Below the pieces are notes generated by a model that saw only the letters and a program-made list of their open reading frames with translations, ran no database searches and was not told the DNA's origin. Below are positions 40,357 to 49,059 of a DNA stretch of 64,000 nucleotides, piece after piece; position 1 is the first letter of the stretch, and every line of letters begins with the position of its first letter. The DNA lies in contig NZ_QEST01000235.1 of NCBI RefSeq assembly GCF_003311645.1, positions 1 through 64,000 on the forward strand. Reading direction: 5' to 3'. The position numbers and the translations under genes were made by a program. Origin of the DNA: Streptomyces sp. PT12. GTDB lineage: Bacteria; Actinomycetota; Actinomycetes; Streptomycetales; Streptomycetaceae.

Positions 40357-41117
40357 TCGGCCTTGTGCTGGCCGCTGGCGCCGGACGGCGCCTTCGCCCC
40401 TACACCGACACCCTGCCCAAGGCGCTGGTGCCGGTCATCTCGCCGGACGCGGCGGACAGCAGAACGGTCCTCGACCTCACCCTGGCGAACTTCGCCGAGG
40501 TCGGCCTCACCGACGCAGCCATCGTCGTGGGGTACCGCAAGGAGGCCGTCTACGAGCGGAAGGCCGACCTCGAGCGCCGCTACGGGGTCACCCTCACCCT
40601 CGTCGACAACGACAAGGCCGAGGAGTGGAACAACGCCTACTCCCTCTGGTGCGCCCGCGACATCATCCGCGAGGGCGTCATCCTGGCCAACGGCGACACG
40701 GTCCACCCGCCATCGGTCGAGAAGACCCTGCTGGCCGCCCGCGGCACCGCGCTGCCGGGGCGCGGCCGCGTCATCCTCGCCGTCGACACCGTCAAGCGGC
40801 TGGCCGACGAGGAGATGAAGGTCGTCGCCGACCCCGAGAAGGGCGTCTCGCTCATCACCAAGCTGATGGACCCCGCGAGCGCCACCGGCGAGTACATCGG
40901 CGTCACCCTCATCGAGCCCGAGGCGGCCGACGACCTGGCCGACGCCCTGCGCACCACGTGGGAGCGCGACCCCCAGCTCTACTACGAGGACGGGTACCAG
41001 GAGCTGATCCAGCGCGGCTTCCGCATCGACACCGCGCCCATCGGCGACGTCAGCTGGGTCGAGATCGACAACCACGACGACCTCGCCAGGGGACGGGAGA
41101 TCGCGTGCCGGTACTGA
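40353..41117 (+). CDS. LicC-like nucleotidyltransferase
   Basis: The 254-residue protein has the nucleotidyltransferase signature LAAGAGRRLRPYTDTLPKAL, the metal Asp in ANGDTV and the EWNNAYSLW motif seen in phosphocholine cytidylyltransferases. It most likely joins CTP to a small phosphorylated alcohol, giving a CDP-alcohol for the phosphatidyltransferases on either side. Substrate is inferred. It overlaps both neighbours (ATGA upstream, 13 bases downstream). Confidence 0.85.
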   Translation: MIGLVLAAGAGRRLRPYTDTLPKALVPVISPDAADSRTVLDLTLANFAEVGLTDAAIVVGYRKEAVYERKADLERRYGVTLTLVDNDKAEEWNNAYSLWCARDIIREGVILANGDTVHPPSVEKTLLAARGTALPGRGRVILAVDTVKRLADEEMKVVADPEKGVSLITKLMDPASATGEYIGVTLIEPEAADDLADALRTTWERDPQLYYEDGYQELIQRGFRIDTAPIGDVSWVEIDNHDDLARGREIACRY

Positions 41118-42166
41118 CCCGCCTCATCCCGTCCCCCGTCTCCGTCGACATCACCGCGGGCGCCCTCGACAACCTCGCGGGCGTCCTCGCCGACCAGCGC
41201 GTCTCCTCGTCGGGCCGCCTGGCCATCGCGATCAGCGGCGGCTCGGGCGCCACGCTGCGCGAACGCGTCAGCCCCGCCCTGCCAGGCGCCGACTGGTACG
41301 AGGTCGCGGGCGGCACCATCGACGCGGCCGTCCAGCTCGCCGACGCCATGCGCTCGGGCCACTACGACGCGGTCGTGGGCCTGGGCGGCGGAAAGATCAT
41401 CGATGTCGCCAAGTACGCCGCCGCCCGCGTGGGCCTTCCCATGGTCGCCGTCGCCACCAACCTCTCCCACGACGGCATCTGCTCCCCCGTCTCCACCCTG
41501 GACAACGACGCGGGGCGCGGCTCCTACGGCGTGCCCACGCCCATCGCGCTGGTCATCGACCTCGACGTGATCCGCCACGCCCCCCTGCGCTACGTCCGCT
41601 CCGGCATCGGCGACGCCGTCTCCAACATCTCGGCCATCGCCGACTGGGAGCTGTCCCACAGGGAGACCGGCGAGCAGATCGACGGGCTCGCCGCCGCCAT
41701 GGCCAGGCAGGCGGGCGAGGCCGTGCTGCGCCACCCCGGCGGCTGCGCGGACGACGCGTTCCTGACCGTCCTCTCGGAGGCGCTCGTGCTCTCCGGCATC
41801 GCCATGTCGATCGCGGGCCACACCAGGCCCTCCTCGGGCGCCTGCCACGAGATCTCCCACGCGCTCGACCTGCTCTACCCCAAGCGTTCGGCCCCACACG
41901 GCGAACAGGTGGGCCTGGGCGCCGCGTTCGCCATGCACCTGCGCGGGCAGCAGGACGGCTGCGGGCTGATCGTCGAGACGCTGCGGCGCCACGGCCTGCC
42001 CGTGCTGCCCGACGACATCGGCTTCTCCGCCGACGAGTTCGTGACGGCCGTCGCCTTCGCCCCGCGCACCAGGCCGGGGCGCTACACCATCCTCGAACAC
42101 CTCGACCTGACCACCGACCAGATCAGGGACTCTTACGCCGACTATGTCAAAACCATCGGTAGCTGA
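41105..42166 (+). CDS. sn-Glycerol-1-phosphate dehydrogenase-like Fe/Zn alcohol dehydrogenase
   Basis: The 353-residue protein belongs to the metal-dependent alcohol dehydrogenases closest to archaeal G1P dehydrogenase (EgsA) and bacterial AraM, which reduce DHAP to sn-glycerol-1-phosphate. Visible features are the NAD(P) site GLGGGKIIDVAKYAA, the family motif TNLSHDGICSP, and metal His residues in GHTRPSSGACHEISH and APHGEQ. G1P stereochemistry is rare in bacteria, so its product may be the phosphorylated alcohol activated by the LicC-like enzyme. GTG 41105 overlaps the previous gene. Confidence 0.83.
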   Translation: MPVLTRLIPSPVSVDITAGALDNLAGVLADQRVSSSGRLAIAISGGSGATLRERVSPALPGADWYEVAGGTIDAAVQLADAMRSGHYDAVVGLGGGKIIDVAKYAAARVGLPMVAVATNLSHDGICSPVSTLDNDAGRGSYGVPTPIALVIDLDVIRHAPLRYVRSGIGDAVSNISAIADWELSHRETGEQIDGLAAAMARQAGEAVLRHPGGCADDAFLTVLSEALVLSGIAMSIAGHTRPSSGACHEISHALDLLYPKRSAPHGEQVGLGAAFAMHLRGQQDGCGLIVETLRRHGLPVLPDDIGFSADEFVTAVAFAPRTRPGRYTILEHLDLTTDQIRDSYADYVKTIGS

Positions 42167-42929
42167 ACTCAGGCCGGTCGTGCACCCCGAAGGGGTCAAG
42201 GACCGGCGCAGCGGTGAGCACTGGGCCGGGCGCCTGTACATGCGGGAGATCTCCCTGCGCTGGACCAGGCACCTGGTGGCCACCAGGGTCACCCCCAACC
42301 AGCTCACCTATCTGATGGTTCTCACCGGCGTCGCCGCGGGCGCGGCGCTGCTGATCCCAGGGCTCGCCGGGGCGCTCGCGGGCGCGCTCCTCATCCAGCT
42401 GTACCTGCTCCTCGACTGCGTGGACGGCGAGGTCGCCCGCTGGCGGGGACAGACCTCCATCACCGGCGTCTACCTCGACCGCGTCGGCCACTACCTGGCC
42501 GAGGCCGCGCTGCTGACCGGCTTCGGGCTGCGCGCGGCCGACGTCTTCGCGGTCGACGAGCCCGCGCCGAACTGGCTGTGGGCGTTCCTCGGGACGCTCG
42601 CCGCGCTCGGCGCGATCCTGATCAAGGCCGAGACGGACCTGGTGGACGTCGCCCGCTCGCGCGGTGGCCTGCCCGCGGCCAGGGAGGAGTCGGCCACCCC
42701 GCGCTCCTCGGGGCTCGCGGTGGCCCGCAGGGCGGCGGCCGCGCTCAAGTTCCACCGGCTGGTCGGCGGCGTCGAGGCGTCCCTGCTGATCCTCTTCGTG
42801 GCCGTCCTCGACCTGATCCAGGGCGAGCTGTTCTTCACCCGCCTCGGCGTGGCCCTCCTGGCAGCCGTGGCGCTGGTGCAGACCCTTCTGCACCTGGTGT
42901 CCGTACTGGCGTCCAGCAGGCTGAGGTGA
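42144..42929 (+). CDS. CDP-alcohol phosphatidyltransferase with altered last Asp
   Basis: This 261-residue membrane protein has the family motif DCVDGEVAR and GVYLDRVGH, but the final Asp of DG..AR........G...D...D, the usual catalytic base, is His here. The rest of the site is intact and several hydrophobic helices follow. It may use His as base or act on a different acceptor. It overlaps the dehydrogenase by 23 bases and the glycosyltransferase by four. Confidence 0.85.
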   Translation: MSKPSVAELRPVVHPEGVKDRRSGEHWAGRLYMREISLRWTRHLVATRVTPNQLTYLMVLTGVAAGAALLIPGLAGALAGALLIQLYLLLDCVDGEVARWRGQTSITGVYLDRVGHYLAEAALLTGFGLRAADVFAVDEPAPNWLWAFLGTLAALGAILIKAETDLVDVARSRGGLPAAREESATPRSSGLAVARRAAAALKFHRLVGGVEASLLILFVAVLDLIQGELFFTRLGVALLAAVALVQTLLHLVSVLASSRLR

Positions 42930-43822
42930 CCGTGGTGGGTACGGCGCAGCTGCGAGTGGGAGCGGTCATCCTCACCATGGGTGACCGGCCCGACGAACTG
43001 CGGGCGCTGCTGCGCTCCGTGGCCGCGCAGGAAGGCGCGCCGATCGAGGTCGTCGTCGTGGGCAACGGCGCCTCCCTGCCCGATCTCCCGCCCGGCGTCC
43101 GCAGCCTCGAACTGCCGCACAACCTCGGCATCCCCGGCGGCCGCAACGTCGGCATCGAGGCGTTCGGCCCCGCGGGCGGCGACGTCGACGTCCTGCTGTT
43201 CCTCGACGACGACGGGCTGCTGCCCGACACCGGCACGGCCGAGCTGGTCCGCGCGGCCTTCGACGCCGACCCCCAGCTCGGCATCGTCAGCTTCCGCATC
43301 AGCGACCCCCAGGACGGCTCCACACAGCGCCGCCACGTGCCCAGGCTGCGCGCGTCCGACCCGTTGCGCTCCTCGCGCGTGACGACGTTCCTCGGCGGCG
43401 CCAACGCCGTGCGCACCCAGGTCTTCAAGCAGGTGGGGGGACTTCCGGACAACTTCTTCTACGCCCACGAGGAGACCGACCTCGCCTGGCGCGCCCTGGA
43501 CGCGGGCTGGAGCATCGACTACCGGGCCGACCTCGTGCTGCACCACCCGGCCACCGCGCCGTCCCGGCACGCCGTCTACCACCGCATGGTGGCGAGAAAC
43601 CGGGTGTGGCTGGCACGCCGCAACCTGCCGCTGCCCCTCATCCCCGTCTATCTGCTGGACTGGCTGCTGCTGACCGTGCTGCGCAGGCCGTCGCGGGCGG
43701 CGCTGCGGGCGTGGTTCGGGGGCTTCGTCGAGGGCTGGCGGACGCCGTGCGGTCCCCGCAGACCCATGAGGTGGCGTACGGTGTGGCGCCTGACCCGGCT
43801 GGGGCGACCTCCTGTCATCTGA
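42926..43822 (+). CDS. Family 2 glycosyltransferase
   Basis: The 298-residue GT-A enzyme has VGAVILTMGDRPDELRALL, the DxD-type metal motif LFLDDDG and the acceptor/base region FYAHEETDLAWRAL. The C-terminus is basic and hydrophobic and may touch the membrane. By position it should add a sugar to the CDP-alcohol-derived product exported by the next two proteins. Confidence 0.88.
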   Translation: MTVVGTAQLRVGAVILTMGDRPDELRALLRSVAAQEGAPIEVVVVGNGASLPDLPPGVRSLELPHNLGIPGGRNVGIEAFGPAGGDVDVLLFLDDDGLLPDTGTAELVRAAFDADPQLGIVSFRISDPQDGSTQRRHVPRLRASDPLRSSRVTTFLGGANAVRTQVFKQVGGLPDNFFYAHEETDLAWRALDAGWSIDYRADLVLHHPATAPSRHAVYHRMVARNRVWLARRNLPLPLIPVYLLDWLLLTVLRRPSRAALRAWFGGFVEGWRTPCGPRRPMRWRTVWRLTRLGRPPVI

Positions 43823-43903
43823 CAAGCTCGGGTCTGAGACGATCCAGATGCCGCCGCGTAGCGGCAACTTCCCGCTTGTGCCCTGTGAGGACGAGAGTTC
43901 AAG

Positions 43904-44818
43904 GTGAGTGAGACCACGCACGACAGTGCGCCCCCCCGTGATGTTCCGCTGGCCGAGCTCGCGGCCCGTCACGGTCTGTCCGTCAGTGGTGCCCGGCCTT
44001 CCCTGCCGCAGTATGTGCGGCAGTTGTGGGGGCGCAGGCACTTCATAGTCGCCTTCTCCCAGGCGAAGCTGACCGCGCAGTACAGCCAGGCCAAACTCGG
44101 CCAGCTGTGGCAGGTGGCCACCCCCCTGCTGAACGCGCTGGTCTACTTCCTGATCTTCGGCATCCTGCTCCAGGGGCGCGGGGGCATGGACAACAGCGAG
44201 TACATCCCGTTCCTGGTGACCGGGGTCTTTGTCTTCACCTTCACCCAGGCGTCGGTGCTCGCGGGCGTGAAGTCGATCTCGGGCAACCTCGGGCTGGTGC
44301 GGGCGCTGCACTTCCCCAGGGCGTCGCTGCCGATCTCGTTCTCCCTCCAGCAGCTCCAGCAGCTGCTCTTCTCGATGGTCATCCTGCTGGTCATCACGGT
44401 GTCCTTCGGGCACATGCCGTCGTTCGCGTGGCTCCTCGTGGTGCCCGTGCTCGCGCTCCAGTTCGTCTTCAACGCCGGGCTCGCCATGATCATGGCCCGC
44501 CTGGGCAGCAGCACGCCCGACCTGGCGCAGCTCATGCCGTTCATCCTGCGCACGTGGATGTACGCGTCGGGCGTGATGTTCCCGCTGCGCCACATGGTCG
44601 AGACGCGGGCGAACTGGCCGAGTTGGACCGCCGACGTGCTCGCCGCCAACCCCGCCGCGGTCTACATGGACCTGGTGCGTTACGCGCTGATCGACGGCGA
44701 CTACCGCGACACGATCCCGGCCGCGACGGGGCTGTACGCTCTGGGCTGGGCCCTGGTCGTGGGGATCGGCGGGTTCCTGTACTTCTGGAAGGCGGAGGAG
44801 CGGTACGGCCGTGGCTGA
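43904..44818 (+). CDS. ABC-2 type polysaccharide/polyol export permease
   Basis: This 304-residue protein has a soluble N-terminus and six hydrophobic segments with the TagG/Wzm pattern (AKLGQLWQVATPLLNALVYF, GVFVFTFTQASV). Such permeases export teichoic acids, O-antigens or related lipid-linked polymers. GTG 43904 is the likely start. Eight bases overlap the ATPase gene. Confidence 0.9.
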   Translation: MSETTHDSAPPRDVPLAELAARHGLSVSGARPSLPQYVRQLWGRRHFIVAFSQAKLTAQYSQAKLGQLWQVATPLLNALVYFLIFGILLQGRGGMDNSEYIPFLVTGVFVFTFTQASVLAGVKSISGNLGLVRALHFPRASLPISFSLQQLQQLLFSMVILLVITVSFGHMPSFAWLLVVPVLALQFVFNAGLAMIMARLGSSTPDLAQLMPFILRTWMYASGVMFPLRHMVETRANWPSWTADVLAANPAAVYMDLVRYALIDGDYRDTIPAATGLYALGWALVVGIGGFLYFWKAEERYGRG

Positions 44819-45605
44819 GCGCAACAATCCCGCCGTCGTCGTGGACGACGGACGCATCCCGACGGTCATCGCCGACGACCTCCACATCGTCTACCGCGTG
44901 CACGGCGGCGGCGGGCGCGGCGCCGCGACCGCGGCCCTGCGCCGCATGATCCGCCGCCAGCCCAGCGGCCGGGTCCGCGAGGTGCACGCCGTGCGCGGCG
45001 TCAGCTTCGTCGCCTACCACGGCGAGGCGATCGGCCTCATCGGCACCAACGGCTCGGGCAAGTCCACGCTGCTGCGCGCCATCGCGGGGCTGCTGCCCGC
45101 CGAGCGCGGCCGGGTCTACACCGACGGCCAGCCCTCGCTCCTGGGCGTCAACGCCGCGCTGATGAACGACCTCACGGGCGAGCGCAACGTCATACTCGGC
45201 GGCCTGGCCATGGGCATGACCCGCGAGCAGATCAAGCAGCGCTACCAGAGCATCGTCGACTTCTCGGGCATCAACGAGAAGGGCGACTTCATAAGCCTCC
45301 CGATGCGCACCTACTCGTCGGGCATGGGCGCCAGGCTCAGGTTCTCGATCGCCGTCGCCAAGGACCACGACGTCCTGATGATCGACGAGGCGCTGGCCAC
45401 GGGCGACAAGAAGTTCCAGAAGCGCTCCGAGGCCAGGATCCGCGAGCTGCGCGCCGAGGCGGGCACCGTCTTCCTCGTCTCCCACAACAACAAGTCGATC
45501 AGGGACACCTGCGACCGCGTGCTGTGGCTGGAGAAGGGCGAGTTGGTCATGGACGGGCCCACCGAGCAGGTCCTCAAGGCGTACGAGGAGGAGACCGGCA
45601 AGTAG
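44811..45605 (+). CDS. ABC-2 transporter ATPase (TagH/Wzt-like)
   Basis: The 264-residue ATPase has Walker A GTNGSGKST, the polysaccharide-type signature YSSGMGARLRFSIA and Walker B DVLMIDEALATGD. It lacks the extra C-terminal sugar-binding domain of some Wzt proteins. It powers the permease encoded just before it. Confidence 0.92.
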   Translation: MAERNNPAVVVDDGRIPTVIADDLHIVYRVHGGGGRGAATAALRRMIRRQPSGRVREVHAVRGVSFVAYHGEAIGLIGTNGSGKSTLLRAIAGLLPAERGRVYTDGQPSLLGVNAALMNDLTGERNVILGGLAMGMTREQIKQRYQSIVDFSGINEKGDFISLPMRTYSSGMGARLRFSIAVAKDHDVLMIDEALATGDKKFQKRSEARIRELRAEAGTVFLVSHNNKSIRDTCDRVLWLEKGELVMDGPTEQVLKAYEEETGK

Positions 45606-45699
45606 GCCGCGGCGGATGTGCCCGCCCCGGGGAAGCGGTCGGCCGCGAGGTGGCCGATCCGGGGCGGGAGTTGTCCGACTATAGGGTGGCAGGGTGACC

Positions 45700-46643
45700 A
45701 TGACGGCAAACACCACCGCGGGCCGCCCGTGCTGACCGGCGCGGCCCCGCCCGCCTCCGAGGCCGTGCTCGCCAAGGCCGCCCACGAGAACTTCCCCGTG
45801 GCCCCCCGCTTCCTGCCCCGCGCCTGGCGCGACGACCTGATGGCCGTCTACGGCTTCGCCCGCCTCGTCGACGACATCGGCGACGGCGATCTGGCCCCCG
45901 GCGGCGCCGACGCCGCCCTGCTCGGCATCGCCCCCGGCGACCCGAGCGCCGAAGACCGGCTGGTCCTGCTCGACGCCCTGGAGGCCGACCTCCACCGCGT
46001 GTTCGCCTCCGCCCGCGGCTCCACGCCGCCCAGCCACCCCCTGATGCGCGGGCTGATCCCCGCGGTGCGCAGGGGCGGCCTCACGCCCGCGCCGTTCCAG
46101 GACCTCATCGAGGCCAACCGCCTCGACCAGCGCAAGCGCCGCTACGCCACCTCTGACGAGCTGCTCGGCTACTGCGAGCTCTCGGCCAACCCCGTGGGGC
46201 GTCTCGTCCTGGCCGTCACCGGCACCGCGAGCCCCGAGCGCGCGCGCCGCTCCGACGCCGTGTGCACCGCGCTCCAGCTCATCGAGCACCTCCAGGACGT
46301 CGCCGAGGACCTGCGCAGGGACCGGATCTACCTCCCGGCCGACGCGATGGCCCGCTTCCGCGTCACCGAGGACGACCTGGCCGCGCCGACCGCCAACGCG
46401 TCCGTGCGCACCCTGGTGGCCTGGCTCAACGATCGGGCACGTAGGCTGCTCGACGAGGGCGCGCCCCTGATGTCCGGCGTGTCCGGGCGGCTGCGGCTGC
46501 TGCTCGCCGGGTTCATCGGCGGCGGCAGGGCGGCGGCCCAGGCCATCGCCGACGCCCGGTACGACGTGCTGGCGGGGCCGCCCACCGCGTCACGGAGCGG
46601 ACTGCTCCGCGCGATGGCCACCACACTGCGCAGAGGATCGTGA
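45700..46643 (+). CDS. hpnC: Hydroxysqualene synthase HpnC (apparent frameshift at the 5' end)
   Basis: HpnC turns presqualene diphosphate into hydroxysqualene. The trans-prenyltransferase fold shows VDDIGDGD, the HLQDVAEDLRRDRIYLP motif and the N-terminal ENFPVAPRFLPRAWR typical of HpnC. The intact frame starts at GTG 45729 with no ribosome site. An ATG at 45700 with GGCAGGG upstream reads MTANTTAGRP, then hits TGA at 45733; one added C in the CCC run at 45726-45728 would join it to VLTGAAPP. So the gene either begins at GTG coupled to a 12-codon upstream ORF, or has a one-base deletion. The stop overlaps hpnD as GTGA. Confidence 0.9.
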
Positions 46644-47587
46644 GCTTCGAGCCCGTGAGTACCAGCACAGCCCCGTCCCCCTCCGTGGTCGCCGCCTACC
46701 ACTACTGCGTGGTCGTCGCCGGTCAGCACGCCAAGAACTTCAGCTATGGCGCGCGGCTGGTCCCCGCGCCCAAGCGGCGGGCGCTGTCCGCGCTGTACGC
46801 GTTCGCCAGGCGCGTCGATGACATCGGCGACGGCGGGCTGCCGCCCGACGTCAAGACGGCCAGGCTGGCCGAGGCGAGGGCGCTGGTGGGGCGGGTGCGT
46901 GACGGCGCGGTCGACGAGGACGACACCGACCCGGTGGCCGTCGCCCTGGCCGACGCCGTCCGCCGCTACCCCATCCCGTTCGAAGGGCTTGACGAGCTGA
47001 TCGACGGCGTTCTGATGGATGTGGAGGGCCGGACGTACGAGACATGGGACGAGCTGCGGGACTACTGCCGCTGCGTCGCGGGCGCGATCGGGCGGCTCAC
47101 GCTCGGCGTCTTCGGCGTGCGCCCCGGCGTGCCCGACGCCGATCGCGCCCCCTCGTTCGCCAACACGCTCGGCCTCGCGCTCCAGTTGATCAACATCCTC
47201 CGCGACATCCGCGAGGACGCCGAGGGCGGCCGGGTGTATCTGCCAGCCGAGGACCTGCGGAAGTTCGGCTGCCCCGAGAACACCGGCATCGTCACGCCGG
47301 GCGCGCTGGCCGACTTCGACGGCTTGGTGCGCTTCGAGGAGCGGCGGGCGCGCGAGCTGTTCGCGGAGGGGCTGCGGCTGCTGCCGCTGCTCGACCGCCG
47401 CTCTGGCGCCTGCGTGTCCGCCATGGCGGGCATCTACCACCGCCTGCTCGACCGCATCGCGGCCAACCCCGTGGCCGTGCTGCGCGGGCGGGTGAGCCTG
47501 CCCGGCACCCAGAAGGTGCTGGTCGCCGTCCGGGGCCTGACCGGCATCGAGGCCCGCAGGGCCGCGGCGCGGCGGCCGGGCCCTTGA
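46640..47587 (+). CDS. hpnD: Presqualene diphosphate synthase HpnD
   Basis: This enzyme condenses two farnesyl diphosphates to presqualene diphosphate, the first squalene step in the HpnCDE route. The 315-residue protein has both Asp-rich sites (RRVDDIGDGG; QLINILRDIREDAEGGRVYLP) and the DVEGRTYETWDELRDYC segment of squalene/phytoene synthases. It overlaps hpnC at the start and hpnE at the end (TTGA). Confidence 0.93.
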   Translation: MSFEPVSTSTAPSPSVVAAYHYCVVVAGQHAKNFSYGARLVPAPKRRALSALYAFARRVDDIGDGGLPPDVKTARLAEARALVGRVRDGAVDEDDTDPVAVALADAVRRYPIPFEGLDELIDGVLMDVEGRTYETWDELRDYCRCVAGAIGRLTLGVFGVRPGVPDADRAPSFANTLGLALQLINILRDIREDAEGGRVYLPAEDLRKFGCPENTGIVTPGALADFDGLVRFEERRARELFAEGLRLLPLLDRRSGACVSAMAGIYHRLLDRIAANPVAVLRGRVSLPGTQKVLVAVRGLTGIEARRAAARRPGP

Positions 47588-49059
47588 GCGCGAGCGCCGG
47601 GGGCGCAGGGGCCCGCACGGTGGTCGTGGGGGGCGGCCTCGCCGGGACGACCGCCGCCCTCGCGCTCGCCGACCGCGGCGCCCGCGTCACCCTGATCGAG
47701 GCCAGGCCCAGGCTCGGCGGCCTGGCGTTCTCCTTCCGCCGCGACTCCCCGGTGGGCGAGCTGACCGTGGACAACGGCCAGCACGTGTATCTGCGCTGCT
47801 GCACCGCCTACGCGGGCTTTCTGCGCCGCCTCGGCGCCACGGCGCTGGCCCCGCTGCAACGCCGACTCGACGTCCCCGTGCTGGACGCGGGGCGCGGCCG
47901 GGCGGGCCGGATCCGCCGCAACGGGCTGCCCGCGCCCCTGCACCTGGCGGCCAGCCTGGCCCGTTACCCCCATCTGTCGCCGGGCGAGCGCGCCGCCGCG
48001 GCCCGCGCCACGCTCGCGCTGCGCCACCTCGACCCCGCCGACCCCGCGCTCGACGGCCAGGACTTCGGCGGCTGGCTGCGCGCCAGGGGCCAGAGCGAGC
48101 GCGCCATCGCCGCCCTGTGGGACCTCATCGGCGTCGCCACCCTCAACGCCAGGGCGGGCGACGTCTCGCTCGCGCTGGCCGCCATGGTGTTCCGCACGGG
48201 CCTGCTGACGGCCCCTGGCGCCGCCGACCTCGGCATCCCGCGCGTTCCGCTGGGCGAGCTGCACGACACGCACGCCCGCGCCGCCCTCGACCGCTCCGGG
48301 GTCACCACCCTGCTCGCCACCAAGGCCCGCGCGCTGCGCCGCGGCGAGGGCGGCGGGTGGCTCGTCGACGTCGCGGCACGGGGCGAACGGCGCGCGCTGG
48401 CCGCCGAATCGGTCGTGCTCGCCGTGCCGCACGACGCGGCGCACGGGCTGCTGCCCCCGGGGGCGCTCGACGATCCCGACCGGCTGCTCGGCATCGGCAC
48501 CGCGCCCATCCTCAACGTCCATGTGGTCTACGACCGCCAGGTGATGCGCGTTCCGTTCGTCGCGGCGCTCGGCGGCCCCGTGCAGTGGATCTTCGACCGC
48601 ACGGGCCCCGCGCGGCTCGTCGGCGCTCCCGGGAGCCCTCCCGGGCAGTATCTGGCACTGTCCCAGTCGGCGGCTCACGACGAGATCGACCGGCCGGTGG
48701 ACGCGCTGCGCGAGCGGTATCTGCCGGAGCTGGCCAGGCTGCTGCCGCGGGCGGCGGGCGCGCGGGTGCGCGACTTCTTCGTCACCCGGGAGCGCACGGC
48801 GACGTTCGCGCCCGCGCCGGGCGTCGGGCGGCTGCGGCCGGAGACCCGCACGCGCCTCCCCGGCGTGTACCTGGCCGGCGCGTGGACCGCGACCGGGTGG
48901 CCCGCCACGATGGAGGGCGCGGTGCGCAGCGGCCTCGCCGCGGCTCGGGCGGTCGCGGGCGGGGCGGCCTGGCCCCACAGAGGGCCCGGGTCCCACGCGA
49001 CGGCCGGGTCCCACGGAACGGCCGGGTCCCACGGAACGGATGGAGGAGAGAGCGTGTGA
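47584..49059 (+). CDS. hpnE: Squalene-forming FAD amine oxidase-like protein HpnE
   Basis: HpnE reduces hydroxysqualene to squalene in the bacterial three-enzyme route. The 491-residue protein has the FAD-binding motif VVVGGGLAGTTAALAL and the C-terminal FAD motif VYLAGAWTATGWPATMEGA. The start is TTG 47584, overlapping the hpnD stop. The last 25 residues are a low-complexity SHGTAG tail encoded by three 18-bp repeats, absent from the core family. Confidence 0.92.
   Translation: MSASAGGAGARTVVVGGGLAGTTAALALADRGARVTLIEARPRLGGLAFSFRRDSPVGELTVDNGQHVYLRCCTAYAGFLRRLGATALAPLQRRLDVPVLDAGRGRAGRIRRNGLPAPLHLAASLARYPHLSPGERAAAARATLALRHLDPADPALDGQDFGGWLRARGQSERAIAALWDLIGVATLNARAGDVSLALAAMVFRTGLLTAPGAADLGIPRVPLGELHDTHARAALDRSGVTTLLATKARALRRGEGGGWLVDVAARGERRALAAESVVLAVPHDAAHGLLPPGALDDPDRLLGIGTAPILNVHVVYDRQVMRVPFVAALGGPVQWIFDRTGPARLVGAPGSPPGQYLALSQSAAHDEIDRPVDALRERYLPELARLLPRAAGARVRDFFVTRERTATFAPAPGVGRLRPETRTRLPGVYLAGAWTATGWPATMEGAVRSGLAAARAVAGGAAWPHRGPGSHATAGSHGTAGSHGTDGGESV
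48988..49041. repeat. Three 18-bp tandem repeats at the hpnE 3' end
   Basis: Three in-frame copies of GGGTCCCACGGAACGGCC (first copy with two changes, last copy ending AT) encode the SHATAG/SHGTAG/SHGTDG tail of HpnE. The last copy leads straight into the ribosome site of the next gene. Confidence 0.95.
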
